A DNA stretch of 64,000 nt, taken from NCBI GenBank assembly GCA_963760435.1, contig CAVXDE010000002.1:62001-126000 (forward strand), given 5' to 3'. The notes under the pieces are model-generated. The model was not told where the DNA came from. It made no database searches and saw only the letters and a program-made list of their open reading frames with translations. The position numbers and the translations under genes were made by a program. This document shows, piece by piece, positions 54,066 through 62,970 of this stretch (the first letter of the stretch is position 1; the number at the start of each line of letters is the position of its first letter). This DNA is from JAFAXD01 sp963760435. Its GTDB lineage: Bacteria; Pseudomonadota; Alphaproteobacteria; Rhizobiales; Xanthobacteraceae.

Positions 54066-54148
54066 GGCGTGGCTCGGGATTTACGATTGAACTGGCACCG
54101 GGATACTAGCCCCGGCACCGGCTCCCTTGCCACTCAAAGCTGCGGGAG

Positions 54149-54994
54149 TTAGCCCCGCGCCGATTTTTTCTTGGTCGTGCGGCGGGCGCCAGTGCTGGCG
54201 GCGGCCGGCTTTTTGGCATCCGTCCCAATGCTCGCGCGCAAGGCATCCATCAGGTTGATCACGCGGTGCGTCTCGGGCTCCTCGACTACCGGCTCCACGG
54301 GCATTCCAGCCTTTTTCTTGCGCAGCAGCTCGGTCAGCGCATTCTCGTAATGATCCTGGAACTTCTCGGGTTCGAAATGCGCCTGCTTGGTTTCGACGAT
54401 GTGGGCAGCGAGCTTGCGCATCTCCGCCGGTAGTTTCAGGTCGGGAATATCCTCGAAATATTCCTTGGCGTTACGCACCTCGTAAGCATAGCGTAGCGTG
54501 GTGGCCAGCAAGCCTTTGTCAAACGGTTCGAGCATGACGACGTGCTCGCGCCGATAAAGAACAACGCGCGCCAGCCCAACCATTTCCTTCTCCTGCATGG
54601 CGTCGCGAATGACCGTGAAGGCCTCCTGCCCGACCTTGTCGGTTGGCGCGATGTAGTAGGGTGAGTCGAGGTAGCGGTCGTCGATCTCAGCGCGCGGCAC
54701 GAAGTTGTCGATCTCGATCGTGTGCGTGCTCTCGATCTTGATCTTGTCGAGCTCTTCGTCCTCGACCAGCAGGAACTGGTTTTTGCCGACCTCATAGCCG
54801 CGACCGATGTCGTCCCTCTCCACCGGGTCGCCAGTTTCTGAGTCGACCAGCTGCTGCTTCAGCCGGTTGCCTGTCTTCTTGTTGATGCGGTTGAAAGAGA
54901 CTCGCTCTGAGCTCGACGACGCTGGATAGAGCGCGATCGGGCACGACACCAACGAAAGTTTCAAATAGCCCTTCCAGTACGCGCGCGGTGCCAT
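54149..54994 (-). CDS. ku: DNA end-binding protein Ku
   Basis: A 281-residue bacterial Ku: MAPRAYWKGYLKLSLVSCPIALYPA, VSFNRINKKTGNRLKQQLVD, VGLARVVLYRREHVVMLEPFDKGLLATTLRYAYEV and a Lys/Arg/Ala tail. It binds and bridges double-strand break ends and recruits LigD, encoded in the same minus-strand block. ATG 54994 is the family start. The tail is short compared with some Ku proteins. Possible SOS control is discussed under findings. Confidence 0.95.
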   Translation of the reverse strand: MAPRAYWKGYLKLSLVSCPIALYPASSSSERVSFNRINKKTGNRLKQQLVDSETGDPVERDDIGRGYEVGKNQFLLVEDEELDKIKIESTHTIEIDNFVPRAEIDDRYLDSPYYIAPTDKVGQEAFTVIRDAMQEKEMVGLARVVLYRREHVVMLEPFDKGLLATTLRYAYEVRNAKEYFEDIPDLKLPAEMRKLAAHIVETKQAHFEPEKFQDHYENALTELLRKKKAGMPVEPVVEEPETHRVINLMDALRASIGTDAKKPAAASTGARRTTKKKSARG

Positions 54995-55093
54995 GGTCCG
55001 CTCCTCACTCAACATACTCACGGGGTCGCGATACGCGCGACGTTCGTAGCGATATCTTACCCAACCTAGCAAAACCGGTCGAATCAACGGTTA

Positions 55094-55121
55094 ACAGCTC
55101 ATCACGCCAACCATGAGCTGT
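55094..55121. repeat. Perfect 9-bp inverted repeat upstream of ku
   Basis: ACAGCTCAT (55094-55102), ten bases, ATGAGCTGT (55113-55121). It sits 100 bp upstream of ku and 154 bp upstream of the GST gene. It could be an operator or a hairpin. Confidence 0.5.
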
Positions 55122-55130
55122 GGTTCTTGA

Positions 55131-55145
55131 GAACATAAAGTGAAC
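55131..55145. promoter_or_regulatory. Candidate LexA (SOS) box upstream of ku
   Basis: GAAC-ATAAAGT-GAAC (55131-55145) is the reverse complement of the alphaproteobacterial LexA box GTTC-N7-GTTC, 137 bp upstream of the ku start. Chance matches to eight fixed bases are expected about once per 30-60 kb, so position is the main support. Confidence 0.4.
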
Positions 55146-55274
55146 TTCGGTCGGATTGATGCCCTGCCCCGGGGGCTGCATGGGTCTCATTCTTCGAGTC
55201 ACACATGCCTAGCCTGGCCGGATGACCTATGATTGTGTGCAAGAACGTTGCATCGAAGCATGCGGGAGGAAATC

Positions 55275-56063
55275 GTGCTGGAGCTCTACCATTCGATCAA
55301 CTCTGTTTGTGCCCAGAAGATCCGACTCGTGCTCGTCGAGAAAGGCCTGTCCTGCACCGAGCACTTGATGAAACTCAACGGCGACCAGTTCGATCCGGCT
55401 TACCTCAAGCTCAATCCCAACGGCGTTGTCCCTACGTTGATTCATGATGGCAAGGCGATCACCGAATCCTCAGTGATCCTCTATTATCTCGACGAGGCGT
55501 TTCCGGACCCGGCCCTGATGCCAGCTGACCCACTGGCGCGCGTTAAGGTTCGATTGTTCAACAAATTGATCGATGAGTACGTGCACAATTCGTGCATGAT
55601 CCTCACGTTCGCGACCGCGTTTCGTCCGCCATTGCTGCGCATTCCGGAAGCGCAACGCAATGCCGAGTTCGCAAAATCACCGATCAAGAAGCGCGCCGAA
55701 TACAAAACCGATGTCGTAACGCATGGTCTGCAGTCGATCTACGTTGCCGAGGCTCTGGCGCATCACCGCAAGCTCCTAGCCTGGATTGATGAGGCCGTGC
55801 AGAAAGGGGCATATCTCGCCGGCGACAGCTATTCGTTGGCCGAGGCGGCGGTCATTCCGTATATGCTCCGGCTCGAGCTGCTGCGCCTGTCGGGCCTGTG
55901 GGCCGACTATCCGGGAGTAGCGACGTGGTGGGCGCGGATGCGTGAACGGCCTTCAACCAAATCGGCGATCATCGAGCGCATGACCGACAAGGATTGGGCG
56001 CCTTTCCGCGACCTCGCGCCCGACCCCTGGCCGCAGGTGCAAGGATTGCTGCAAGCTGCGTGA
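55275..56063 (+). CDS. Glutathione S-transferase family protein
   Basis: A 262-residue GST: thioredoxin-like N-domain with LELYHSINSVCAQKIRLVLVEKGL (Ser-Val-Cys site) and NPNGVVPTLIHDGKAITESSVILYYLDEAFPDP, then a helical C-domain with GDSYSLAEAAVIPYMLRLELL. GGAGG six bases before GTG 55275 supports this start, and MREEIV at 55260 is a weaker alternative. The C-terminal domain is longer than usual. Substrate unknown. Confidence 0.88.
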   Translation: MLELYHSINSVCAQKIRLVLVEKGLSCTEHLMKLNGDQFDPAYLKLNPNGVVPTLIHDGKAITESSVILYYLDEAFPDPALMPADPLARVKVRLFNKLIDEYVHNSCMILTFATAFRPPLLRIPEAQRNAEFAKSPIKKRAEYKTDVVTHGLQSIYVAEALAHHRKLLAWIDEAVQKGAYLAGDSYSLAEAAVIPYMLRLELLRLSGLWADYPGVATWWARMRERPSTKSAIIERMTDKDWAPFRDLAPDPWPQVQGLLQAA

Positions 56064-56073
56064 CGGAAAGCCT

Positions 56074-56775
56074 TTATTCGGCGGCGGCCGCCGGAGCCTG
56101 CGGTGGCCGCAGCAAATCGTTGATCACTTCGTCGGTGGTACGCACGTCCCCGAAGCTTTGATAGAATGACGTCAATCCAGCCAGGTGATCCTCGGGATAA
56201 CGCGCCCCATTGGCGTCGGCCACCATCACGACCTTGTAGTCGCGCATCATGGCATCGCGCGCCGCGGACTCGCAGCACATATTGGTTGCAGTGCCGGTGA
56301 CGATCAGGCTGTCGATCCCGCGCGCGCGCAGGATCTCCTCGATCTTGGAGGCGCCCTGGATGAACGGACTGAAGCGGCTCTTGTAGACGATCATGTCGCT
56401 GTCATGGATATCAAGATCGGCGTGGAATTTGTGACCCGGGTGGCCGGGCGAGAGCTGGTCGCGGTGGTTTGCGCCCTTCTCCGGGGTGAAGAAATAATCG
56501 TGATAGATCGGCCACCGGCTGTCGCCGCCCTCACCGGCTGTCATGCCAACAAACGCCACCAAGCCTCCGCGCGCCCGCACTTCACGCGCGAGCCGGTTGA
56601 TGTTGGGAATGATGCCAATGACCGACGCGATCTCGCCGACGTAGAAATTCTGCATGTCGATGACAAGCAATGCGGTCCGCACCGGATCAAACTGATCGAA
56701 CACGTGAAGGTGTCCGCGTTTGGCCATGACGCGATCGATCACGTACTGGGGAAAGCCATAAGGATTGCTCATCAT
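56074..56775 (-). CDS. Cysteine hydrolase, isochorismatase family
   Basis: About 233 residues. The catalytic triad is visible counting from MSNP: Asp39 in LVIDMQ, Lys131 in VYKSRFSPF, and Cys166 in GTATNMCCESAARD. The family hydrolyses amides such as N-carbamoylsarcosine, nicotinamide or ureidoacrylate, and isochorismate. ATG 56772 or 56775 are both preceded by GAGGTG. It overlaps nothing and is followed upstream by the DedA gene. Substrate not readable. Confidence 0.88.
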   Translation of the reverse strand: MMSNPYGFPQYVIDRVMAKRGHLHVFDQFDPVRTALLVIDMQNFYVGEIASVIGIIPNINRLAREVRARGGLVAFVGMTAGEGGDSRWPIYHDYFFTPEKGANHRDQLSPGHPGHKFHADLDIHDSDMIVYKSRFSPFIQGASKIEEILRARGIDSLIVTGTATNMCCESAARDAMMRDYKVVMVADANGARYPEDHLAGLTSFYQSFGDVRTTDEVINDLLRPPQAPAAAAE

Positions 56776-56785
56776 CACCTCTTGC

Positions 56786-57409
56786 CTACTCCGCCTGCAA
56801 CGGTCCCGGGATCGCGCGCTCGGCGTCAGCAGCAAGCTGCTGTTCCTTTCGCCGCCAATAGATGATTGCCGATATCACCACGATTGCCGCGACCACGGCG
56901 AGCGCCATCGCGAATGGCTTGGCAAATTGCTCAACACCCTTGCCAAGATAGTACGCTCCAAGTCCATAGAATAAAGCCCACGCGATGGCGCCGGCGCTGT
57001 TGGCGATCATGAAGCTCGCGACAGGCATCCGGTTTGCACCAGCAATGAAGCCAACCACCGATCGCAGCACAGCCACAAAGCGGGCAATCAACACGACGAC
57101 CATACCCTGTCGGCGGAACAGGTATTGGGCGATCTTAATTCGCGTTTCTGTTAATCCGATATAGGAGCCATAGCGAAGCAGCAGCGGATACCCGTAGCGA
57201 TCGCCGATCCAGAACCCGATGATGCTGCCAAGGAGTGCCCCTATAATCGCTGCGAGAACCACGAAAACGATACTGAGCTCTTGCGTCGTTCCCGCGAAGA
57301 TTGCGGCGGTCACCAGGATCGCTTCTCCCGGCAGCGGCAACCCAATCGATTCAAAGAAGACGAGCGCGAACACGATCCAAGCGCCATATTGGTGGATCAG
57401 TTCCTTCAT
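56786..57409 (-). CDS. DedA family membrane protein
   Basis: A 207-residue inner-membrane protein with about four hydrophobic segments: FFESIGLPLPGEAILVTAA, GALLGSIIGFWIGDRYGYPLL, RFVAVLRSVVGFIAGANRM (arginine motif of the family), then a C-terminal helix and basic tail. DedA proteins are linked to envelope homeostasis and lipid scrambling. It overlaps no gene and shares strand with the cysteine hydrolase gene 11 bp downstream. Confidence 0.9.
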   Translation of the reverse strand: MKELIHQYGAWIVFALVFFESIGLPLPGEAILVTAAIFAGTTQELSIVFVVLAAIIGALLGSIIGFWIGDRYGYPLLLRYGSYIGLTETRIKIAQYLFRRQGMVVVLIARFVAVLRSVVGFIAGANRMPVASFMIANSAGAIAWALFYGLGAYYLGKGVEQFAKPFAMALAVVAAIVVISAIIYWRRKEQQLAADAERAIPGPLQAE

Positions 57410-57520
57410 GATGGAACGGCAGTATGGGGCATGATCGCGCCGACCTTTCGTAGGAGTCGTTCTGGGTGTCCTATCGCACAGCGCAGGTCAAGGGCGGAGA
57501 AATTTGTCGGTGCAAGCCCC

Positions 57521-59446
57521 TCAACTTGGGGTTCCAATCCCCTTATCCTTCAGTGCCCCGCCGATCTCATCCAGGATCGCCGGGTCATCGATCGTCGCCG
57601 GCATCGACCAGGCGTCACCATCGGCGATCTTTTTCATGGTGCCGCGCAGGATTTTGCCGGACCGGGTCTTCGGCAGACGCGCCACGGTCAGGGCGAGCTT
57701 GAAAGCCGCAACCGGACCGATCTTCTCCCGTACCAAACGGATGATCTCGCTCTCAATGTCGGCGGGCGAACGCTCGACACCGGCCTTGAGGACGACGAAC
57801 CCACAGGGCACTTCGCCTTTGAGCTCGTCTTTGATGCCGATCACCGCGCATTCCGCAACATCCTGATGCGACGCCAGCACCTCCTCAATGCCGCCGGTCG
57901 AGAGCCGATGGCCGGCCACATTGATGATGTCATCGGTGCGGCTCATCACATACACGTAGCCGTCCTCGTCCTTGAACCCGGCATCCGCGGTTTTGTAGTA
58001 ACCGGGAAATTCGGCGAGGTAGCTTTCCTTGAAACGCTCATCCTGTCGCCACAGCGTCGGCAGGTTCGCCGGCGGCAATGGCAGTTTGATCACGATCGAC
58101 CCGATCTTGTTGGCGGCCACGGGCTTGCAAGCTTCATCGACGATATCAACCTGGTAGCCCGGCATCGGCACCGCGGCCGAACCGTATTTGACGGGGAGCG
58201 TCCCAAGGCCAACCGGGTTGCCGGCAATGCACCAGCCCGTTTCCGTCTGCCACCAATGATCGATCACCGGCACTTTCAGGACGTTCTCAGCCCACTTCAC
58301 CGTGTCAGGATCGGCGCGCTCGCCAGCGAGAAACAAGGTGCGGAATTTCGACAAATCGTAACGGCCGATCAGCTTTGCCTGCGGATCTTCCTTCTTGATG
58401 GCGCGGAACGCGGTCGGCGCTGTGAACAGCGCGACGGCACCGTGCTCCGAGATCACGCGCCAGAACGCGCCGGCGTCCGGCGTGCCGACCGGCTTGCCTT
58501 CATAGAGAATCGTGGTGCAGCCGTGCAGTAATGGCGCATAGACGATGTAACTGTGACCAACGACCCACCCGACATCGGATGCGGACCAGTAAACCTCGCC
58601 GGGTTCGATCCCATAGAGGTTCGGCATCGACCATTTCAGCGCGACGAGGTGTCCACCGTTGTCGCGGACGACGCCCTTGGGGACGCCCGTCGTGCCGGAG
58701 GTGTAGAGGACATATAACGGGTCGGTTGCGAGCACCGGCACGCAATCTACACTCTTGTTTGCTGCGATCGCGTCGGCCCGCAGGCTAGCCCAGTCGTAGT
58801 CGCGGCCGCTGACGAGCCCAGCGTGCGCCTGCGGCCGCTGCAGGATCACGCAAGCCTCGGGCTTGAACCGCGCCAGCTCGATCGCCTGGTCGAGCAGCGG
58901 CTTGTATTCGACAATGCGTCCGGGCTCGATGCCGCAGCTCGCAGATAGGATCAGCTTCGGCTTGGCGTCGTCGATGCGGGTTGCAAGCTCCTTGGCGGCA
59001 AACCCGCCGAACACGACAGAGTGGACGGCGCCGATGCGGGCACACGCCAGCATGGCAAACGCGGCTTCGGGCACCATCGGCATATAGATGATGACGCGAT
59101 CGCCCTTGCCGACTCCGAGGTCGCGCAAGACCGCGCCGAGCGCCTTCACCTCTGTCAACAGCTCAGCGTAGCTGATTGTACGTTTGGTTTGGGTAACGGG
59201 CGAGTCGTAGATGATTGCGGCTTGCCCAGCGCGACCATCCGCAACGTGCCGGTCGACCGCATTGAAGCAGGTGTTGCAGACGCCGTCGACAAACCAGCGT
59301 CCATAGATTCCGGCTGCGGGATCGAACACCTTGCGGGGTGGCTCATACCAGTCGATCGCCTGAGCAGCTTCTGCCCAAAAGGCGTCCGGGTCGCGCTGCG
59401 CGCGGGCATAGACCTCGTGATACCGGCTGGTTGTCGGCGCATCCAT
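57521..59446 (-). CDS. prpE: Propionyl-CoA synthetase
   Basis: A 641-residue ANL-family ligase. AMP-binding YTSGTTGVPKGVVRDNGGHLVAL, the WWQTETGWCIAG motif, and KTRSGKILRGTMKKIADG with the C-terminal catalytic Lys fit PrpE; the RDNGGHLVAL sequence favours propionyl- over acetyl-CoA synthetase. It could feed propionyl-CoA into the pathway containing the ethylmalonyl-CoA mutase at the window start. ATG 59446 is preceded by GAGGAAG. Confidence 0.9.
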   Translation of the reverse strand: MDAPTTSRYHEVYARAQRDPDAFWAEAAQAIDWYEPPRKVFDPAAGIYGRWFVDGVCNTCFNAVDRHVADGRAGQAAIIYDSPVTQTKRTISYAELLTEVKALGAVLRDLGVGKGDRVIIYMPMVPEAAFAMLACARIGAVHSVVFGGFAAKELATRIDDAKPKLILSASCGIEPGRIVEYKPLLDQAIELARFKPEACVILQRPQAHAGLVSGRDYDWASLRADAIAANKSVDCVPVLATDPLYVLYTSGTTGVPKGVVRDNGGHLVALKWSMPNLYGIEPGEVYWSASDVGWVVGHSYIVYAPLLHGCTTILYEGKPVGTPDAGAFWRVISEHGAVALFTAPTAFRAIKKEDPQAKLIGRYDLSKFRTLFLAGERADPDTVKWAENVLKVPVIDHWWQTETGWCIAGNPVGLGTLPVKYGSAAVPMPGYQVDIVDEACKPVAANKIGSIVIKLPLPPANLPTLWRQDERFKESYLAEFPGYYKTADAGFKDEDGYVYVMSRTDDIINVAGHRLSTGGIEEVLASHQDVAECAVIGIKDELKGEVPCGFVVLKAGVERSPADIESEIIRLVREKIGPVAAFKLALTVARLPKTRSGKILRGTMKKIADGDAWSMPATIDDPAILDEIGGALKDKGIGTPS

Positions 59447-59543
59447 CGGGCGCTTCCTCCTCGAACAATACGCATTGTGGTCCGGCACGGCGCCAATGCA
59501 ACCATGTCATCCCCTTGACAAGCACACCTCACACACTGCCGGA

Positions 59544-60521
59544 ATGCGACATCTGGCATTGATTTTGATCATTCTCATGCGGCTCACGTCGGCAGATGCA
59601 TTCGACCTCGAGGGCCATCGTGGCGCCCGCGGGCTCGCCCCGGAAAACACGCTCCCGGCGTTCGCGACCGCATTGCAGATCGGTGTAACCACGCTGGAGC
59701 TCGACGTCGGCGTGACCAAGGATGGCGTGGTCGTAGTCAGCCATGACCGGGCGCTCAATCCGGACCACACCCGCGGTCCTGACGGAGAATTCCTCAACGG
59801 CCCGGGTCCGCTGATCCATGATCTGACCTTGGCCGAGCTCAAGACCTACGACGTCGGCCGGCTCAAGCCCGGAACGGCCTACGCGGCGGCCTTTCCGCAA
59901 CAGCGGCCTGTGGATGGTGCCCGCATCCCAGCGCTGAGCGAAGTTTTTGCACTTGCACAACAAGCCGGGGCGACGGCGGTCCGTTTCAATATCGAGACCA
60001 AGCTCACGCCGACCTCCGCGGCTGAAACTCCTGACCCCGATGCGTTCGCGCAGGCGCTGGTGAGGGTCGTGCGCGAGGCCAAGATGGCCGAGCGGGTGAT
60101 CATCCAGTCCTTCGATTGGCGCGCGATCATGGCGGTGCGCCGCATTGCACCCGAGATTGACCGGGCCTGCCTCACGGTAGAGACGCCCGAGGAAGACACC
60201 GTTGGTCGGTCGCGCCCCGGGCCGTCTCCCTGGGCGGCCGGGCTCGATATTCACGACTTCGGCGGCTCGACTCCGCGGCTGGTCGCGGCAACCGGCTGCC
60301 AGATCTGGTCGCCCTACCATCGCAACGTCGACCCGGCCGCAATGGCGGAGGCCAAGGAGGCGAGCCTTCGGGTGATCCCGTGGACCGTCAACCAGCCCCA
60401 AGATATGGAGCGGCTGATCGATCTCGGCGTCGACGGACTGATCAGCGACTATCCGGATCGCCTACGCGCCGTCCTCGCGGACCGGAACATTCCGCTCCCG
60501 GCACCGGTCCATATGCCGTAA
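59544..60521 (+). CDS. Glycerophosphodiester phosphodiesterase, secreted
   Basis: A 325-residue GDPD enzyme. Signal peptide: HLALILIILMRLTSADA. GHRGARGLAPENTLPAF holds the catalytic HRG and Glu-Asn, and TLELDVGVTKDGVVVVSHD gives the metal-binding ExD and second His. WTVNQPQDMERLIDLGVDGLISDYPD ends the barrel. It hydrolyses periplasmic glycerophosphodiesters to glycerol-3-phosphate. ATG 59544 selected because the hydrophobic signal starts there. Confidence 0.92.
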   Translation: MRHLALILIILMRLTSADAFDLEGHRGARGLAPENTLPAFATALQIGVTTLELDVGVTKDGVVVVSHDRALNPDHTRGPDGEFLNGPGPLIHDLTLAELKTYDVGRLKPGTAYAAAFPQQRPVDGARIPALSEVFALAQQAGATAVRFNIETKLTPTSAAETPDPDAFAQALVRVVREAKMAERVIIQSFDWRAIMAVRRIAPEIDRACLTVETPEEDTVGRSRPGPSPWAAGLDIHDFGGSTPRLVAATGCQIWSPYHRNVDPAAMAEAKEASLRVIPWTVNQPQDMERLIDLGVDGLISDYPDRLRAVLADRNIPLPAPVHMP

Positions 60522-60579
60522 CATCAGCCACGATGGATTGATCGTCGCCCGCTGTTTCGCTAGGCAGGGTGATCGGCCG

Positions 60580-62208
60580 ATGGCAAACACACCCTACGAT
60601 AATGGCCTTGCGCGACGGGGGGCAAACTTCCAGCCGTTGACCCCGCTGACGTTCCTTGCGCGCGCCGCAGCGGTTTTCCCGGACCACCCGGCGATTGTTC
60701 ACGGCCATCAGTGCTGGAGCTACGGCCAGTTTTACGCCCGCGCGCGAGCGCTGGCCTCTGCTTTGGCGAAACGCGGCATCAAGCGCGGCGACACCGTCTC
60801 GGTGATGCTGCCGAACGTACCGCCGATGCTGGAGGCGCACTACGGCGTGCCGATGACCGGGGCGGTGCTCAATGCGATCAACACCAGGCTCGATGCCGCT
60901 GTGGTCGCCTTCATTCTGGATCACGCCGAGACAAAAGTGCTGATCGTCGATCGCGAGTTCGCCCACGTGGTCAAAGAAGCGCTCGCCCTCGCGGACGCCA
61001 AGCCGCTCGTGATCTCCTCCGACGATCCGATGTTTGCCGGTGAAGGTGAAGCGATCGGCGCGATCAAATATGAGGAGTTTCTCAGCGAGGGAGATCCCGA
61101 ATTCGCCTGGGAGATGCCGGACAACGAATGGGACGCGATTGCGCTCAACTACACGTCCGGCACGACGGGCGATCCGAAGGGGGTCGTGTACCATCACCGC
61201 GGCGCTTATCTACTCGCCACGGGCAATGTGCTGACCTGCAGCATGAGCAAGCATCCGGTCTACCTGTGGACCTTGCCGATGTTTCACTGCAACGGCTGGT
61301 GCTTCCCCTGGACGCTGTCGGTTGTGGCCGGAACCCATGTTTGCCTGCGCCAGGTTCGCGCCGCGCCGATCTTTGATGCAATCGCGTCCCATAAGGTGAC
61401 GCACCTCTGCGGTGCTCCCATCGTGATGTCGACATTGCTCAGCGCCCAAGCCGCGGAGAAGAAGCCGCTGCCGCATCGCGTCGAGTTCGTCACCGCCGCG
61501 GCGCCACCGCCGGAAGCCGTGCTGGCAGCGATGAAGAGCGCCGGATTCAATGTCACCCACGTGTATGGCTTGACAGAAGTCTACGGCCCGGCCGTGGTCA
61601 ATGATTGGCATGCCGCATGGGACAAACTGCCGGGTCCCGAGCAGGCTGCCAAGAAAGCGCGTCAGGGCGTGCCCTATCCGGTTCTGGAAGGACTGGATGT
61701 GCTTGATCCCAAGACGATGCTCCCGGTCCCACACGACGGGCAAACACTGGGCGAAGTGATGTTCCGCGGCAATGTCGTGATGAAGGGCTATCTCAAGAAC
61801 AAGACGGCGACTGACAAAGCCTTCAAGGGCGGCTGGTTTCATTCCGGGGACCTCGGCGTGATCCATCCGGACGGCTATATCCAGCTCAAGGACCGCTCCA
61901 AGGACATCATTATCTCAGGCGGTGAGAATATCTCCTCGATCGAAATCGAGGACGTGCTCTACAAGCATCCGGCGGTATCCGCCGCCGCCGTGGTGGCCAA
62001 GCCTGATGAGAAATGGGGCGAAACGCCGTGTGCGTTCGTGGAGTTGCGTCATGGGGAGCATACGACTGCGGAAGCGCTCATTGAGTGGTGCCGCACGCAC
62101 CTCGCCAAATTCAAGGTCCCACGCTACATCGTGTTTGCTGAAATTCCCAAGACCTCGACGGGCAAAATACAAAAATTCAAGCTGAGAGATTCTGCCAAGG
62201 ACCTGTAA
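60580..62208 (+). CDS. Acyl-CoA synthetase, medium/short-chain type
   Basis: A 542-residue ANL enzyme with LNYTSGTTGDPKGVVYHHRGAY, HVYGLTEVYGP, GWFHSGDLGVIHPDGYIQLKDRSKDIIISGGENISSIEIE split over the A5-A8 motifs, and PKTSTGKIQKFKLR with the catalytic Lys. It forms an acyl-adenylate then a thioester with CoA; related to dimethylsulfoniopropionate or 3-methylmercaptopropionate CoA ligases and other fatty acyl ligases, so a sulfur compound is one candidate. Start ATG 60580 follows GATCGGCCG with weak SD. Confidence 0.88.
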   Translation: MANTPYDNGLARRGANFQPLTPLTFLARAAAVFPDHPAIVHGHQCWSYGQFYARARALASALAKRGIKRGDTVSVMLPNVPPMLEAHYGVPMTGAVLNAINTRLDAAVVAFILDHAETKVLIVDREFAHVVKEALALADAKPLVISSDDPMFAGEGEAIGAIKYEEFLSEGDPEFAWEMPDNEWDAIALNYTSGTTGDPKGVVYHHRGAYLLATGNVLTCSMSKHPVYLWTLPMFHCNGWCFPWTLSVVAGTHVCLRQVRAAPIFDAIASHKVTHLCGAPIVMSTLLSAQAAEKKPLPHRVEFVTAAAPPPEAVLAAMKSAGFNVTHVYGLTEVYGPAVVNDWHAAWDKLPGPEQAAKKARQGVPYPVLEGLDVLDPKTMLPVPHDGQTLGEVMFRGNVVMKGYLKNKTATDKAFKGGWFHSGDLGVIHPDGYIQLKDRSKDIIISGGENISSIEIEDVLYKHPAVSAAAVVAKPDEKWGETPCAFVELRHGEHTTAEALIEWCRTHLAKFKVPRYIVFAEIPKTSTGKIQKFKLRDSAKDL

Positions 62209-62308
62209 GCGAGCACTGTAGTCAACGCGTGATGGCTCATTTGGCCCGCATCAGATCGATCTGCCGATTTTCTGTTTGAGCGCTCGCCAACGAACTGGGA
62301 GAGGCCAA

Positions 62309-62944
62309 ATGACAAAGCGAACTTGGATCACACCGTTTGTATTTGATCGCCGCGGATTATTGTATGCCGCGCTCGGCGCAATCCTGTCGGCGTTGAAGAT
62401 CCGCCCGACTATCGCCGCAGAAGAGGTCGGCTCGGTCCAAGAGGTCAAGGGCAACGCATTTGCAGAAGCCGACGGCCGCCGTCGAAACCTGGAGCGATCG
62501 GCACCTCTCTTTCTCAAGGATATCGTTGCCACCGGCCCGGAAGCTCGCCTGGTCCTGCATCTCGGCTCCGCCACGACGCTGCAGCTCGGTGCATCGGCGC
62601 GCCTGACGATCGACCGCTTTCTGGTCAACGTCGGTGGGGACATTACGCTGCAATCGGGCCCGATCCTGTTTGACCGGCCCGAAGACAGCGCGCCGGTGGA
62701 CATGCAGTTTCATGGGTCGTTCGGGCTGATCGCGGTGCGAGGCACCCGCTTCTTCGCAGGCCCGAGCGCGGGCGTCTTCGGCGTGTTCGTCGCGCGCGGA
62801 GCCGTCACCGTATCGGCGGCCGGTACGGAGGTTGTGGTGCGCGCCGGTGAAGGAACCAACATCCCATTAATGGGAGGTGCGCCTTCGGCCCCCACCCCGT
62901 GGGGAGCGGAGCGCATTCGCAACGCGATGCAAAGCGTGCAGTAA
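62309..62944 (+). CDS. FecR-domain secreted protein
   Basis: A 211-residue protein with an N-terminal hydrophobic segment (GLLYAALGAILSALKIRPTIAA) and FecR-like beta repeats: VGSVQEVKGNAFAEADGRRRNL, KDIVATGPEARLVLHLGSATTLQLGASARL, SFGLIAVRGTRFFAGPSAGVFGVFVARGAVTVSAAG. GGGAGAGG precedes ATG 62309. It lies 26 bp before the CHASE2 gene, a common pairing in which FecR-like and CHASE2 proteins form an envelope sensing unit. Confidence 0.85.
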   Translation: MTKRTWITPFVFDRRGLLYAALGAILSALKIRPTIAAEEVGSVQEVKGNAFAEADGRRRNLERSAPLFLKDIVATGPEARLVLHLGSATTLQLGASARLTIDRFLVNVGGDITLQSGPILFDRPEDSAPVDMQFHGSFGLIAVRGTRFFAGPSAGVFGVFVARGAVTVSAAGTEVVVRAGEGTNIPLMGGAPSAPTPWGAERIRNAMQSVQ

Positions 62945-62970
62945 TTGGGTCGGCCGCGCCGGTCGCCCCA

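Noticed and set aside
57528..57542. GGGGTTCCAATCCCC resembles a tRNA T-arm
   Set aside because: It is inside the last codons of prpE on the minus strand, and no acceptor, D or anticodon arms are around it.
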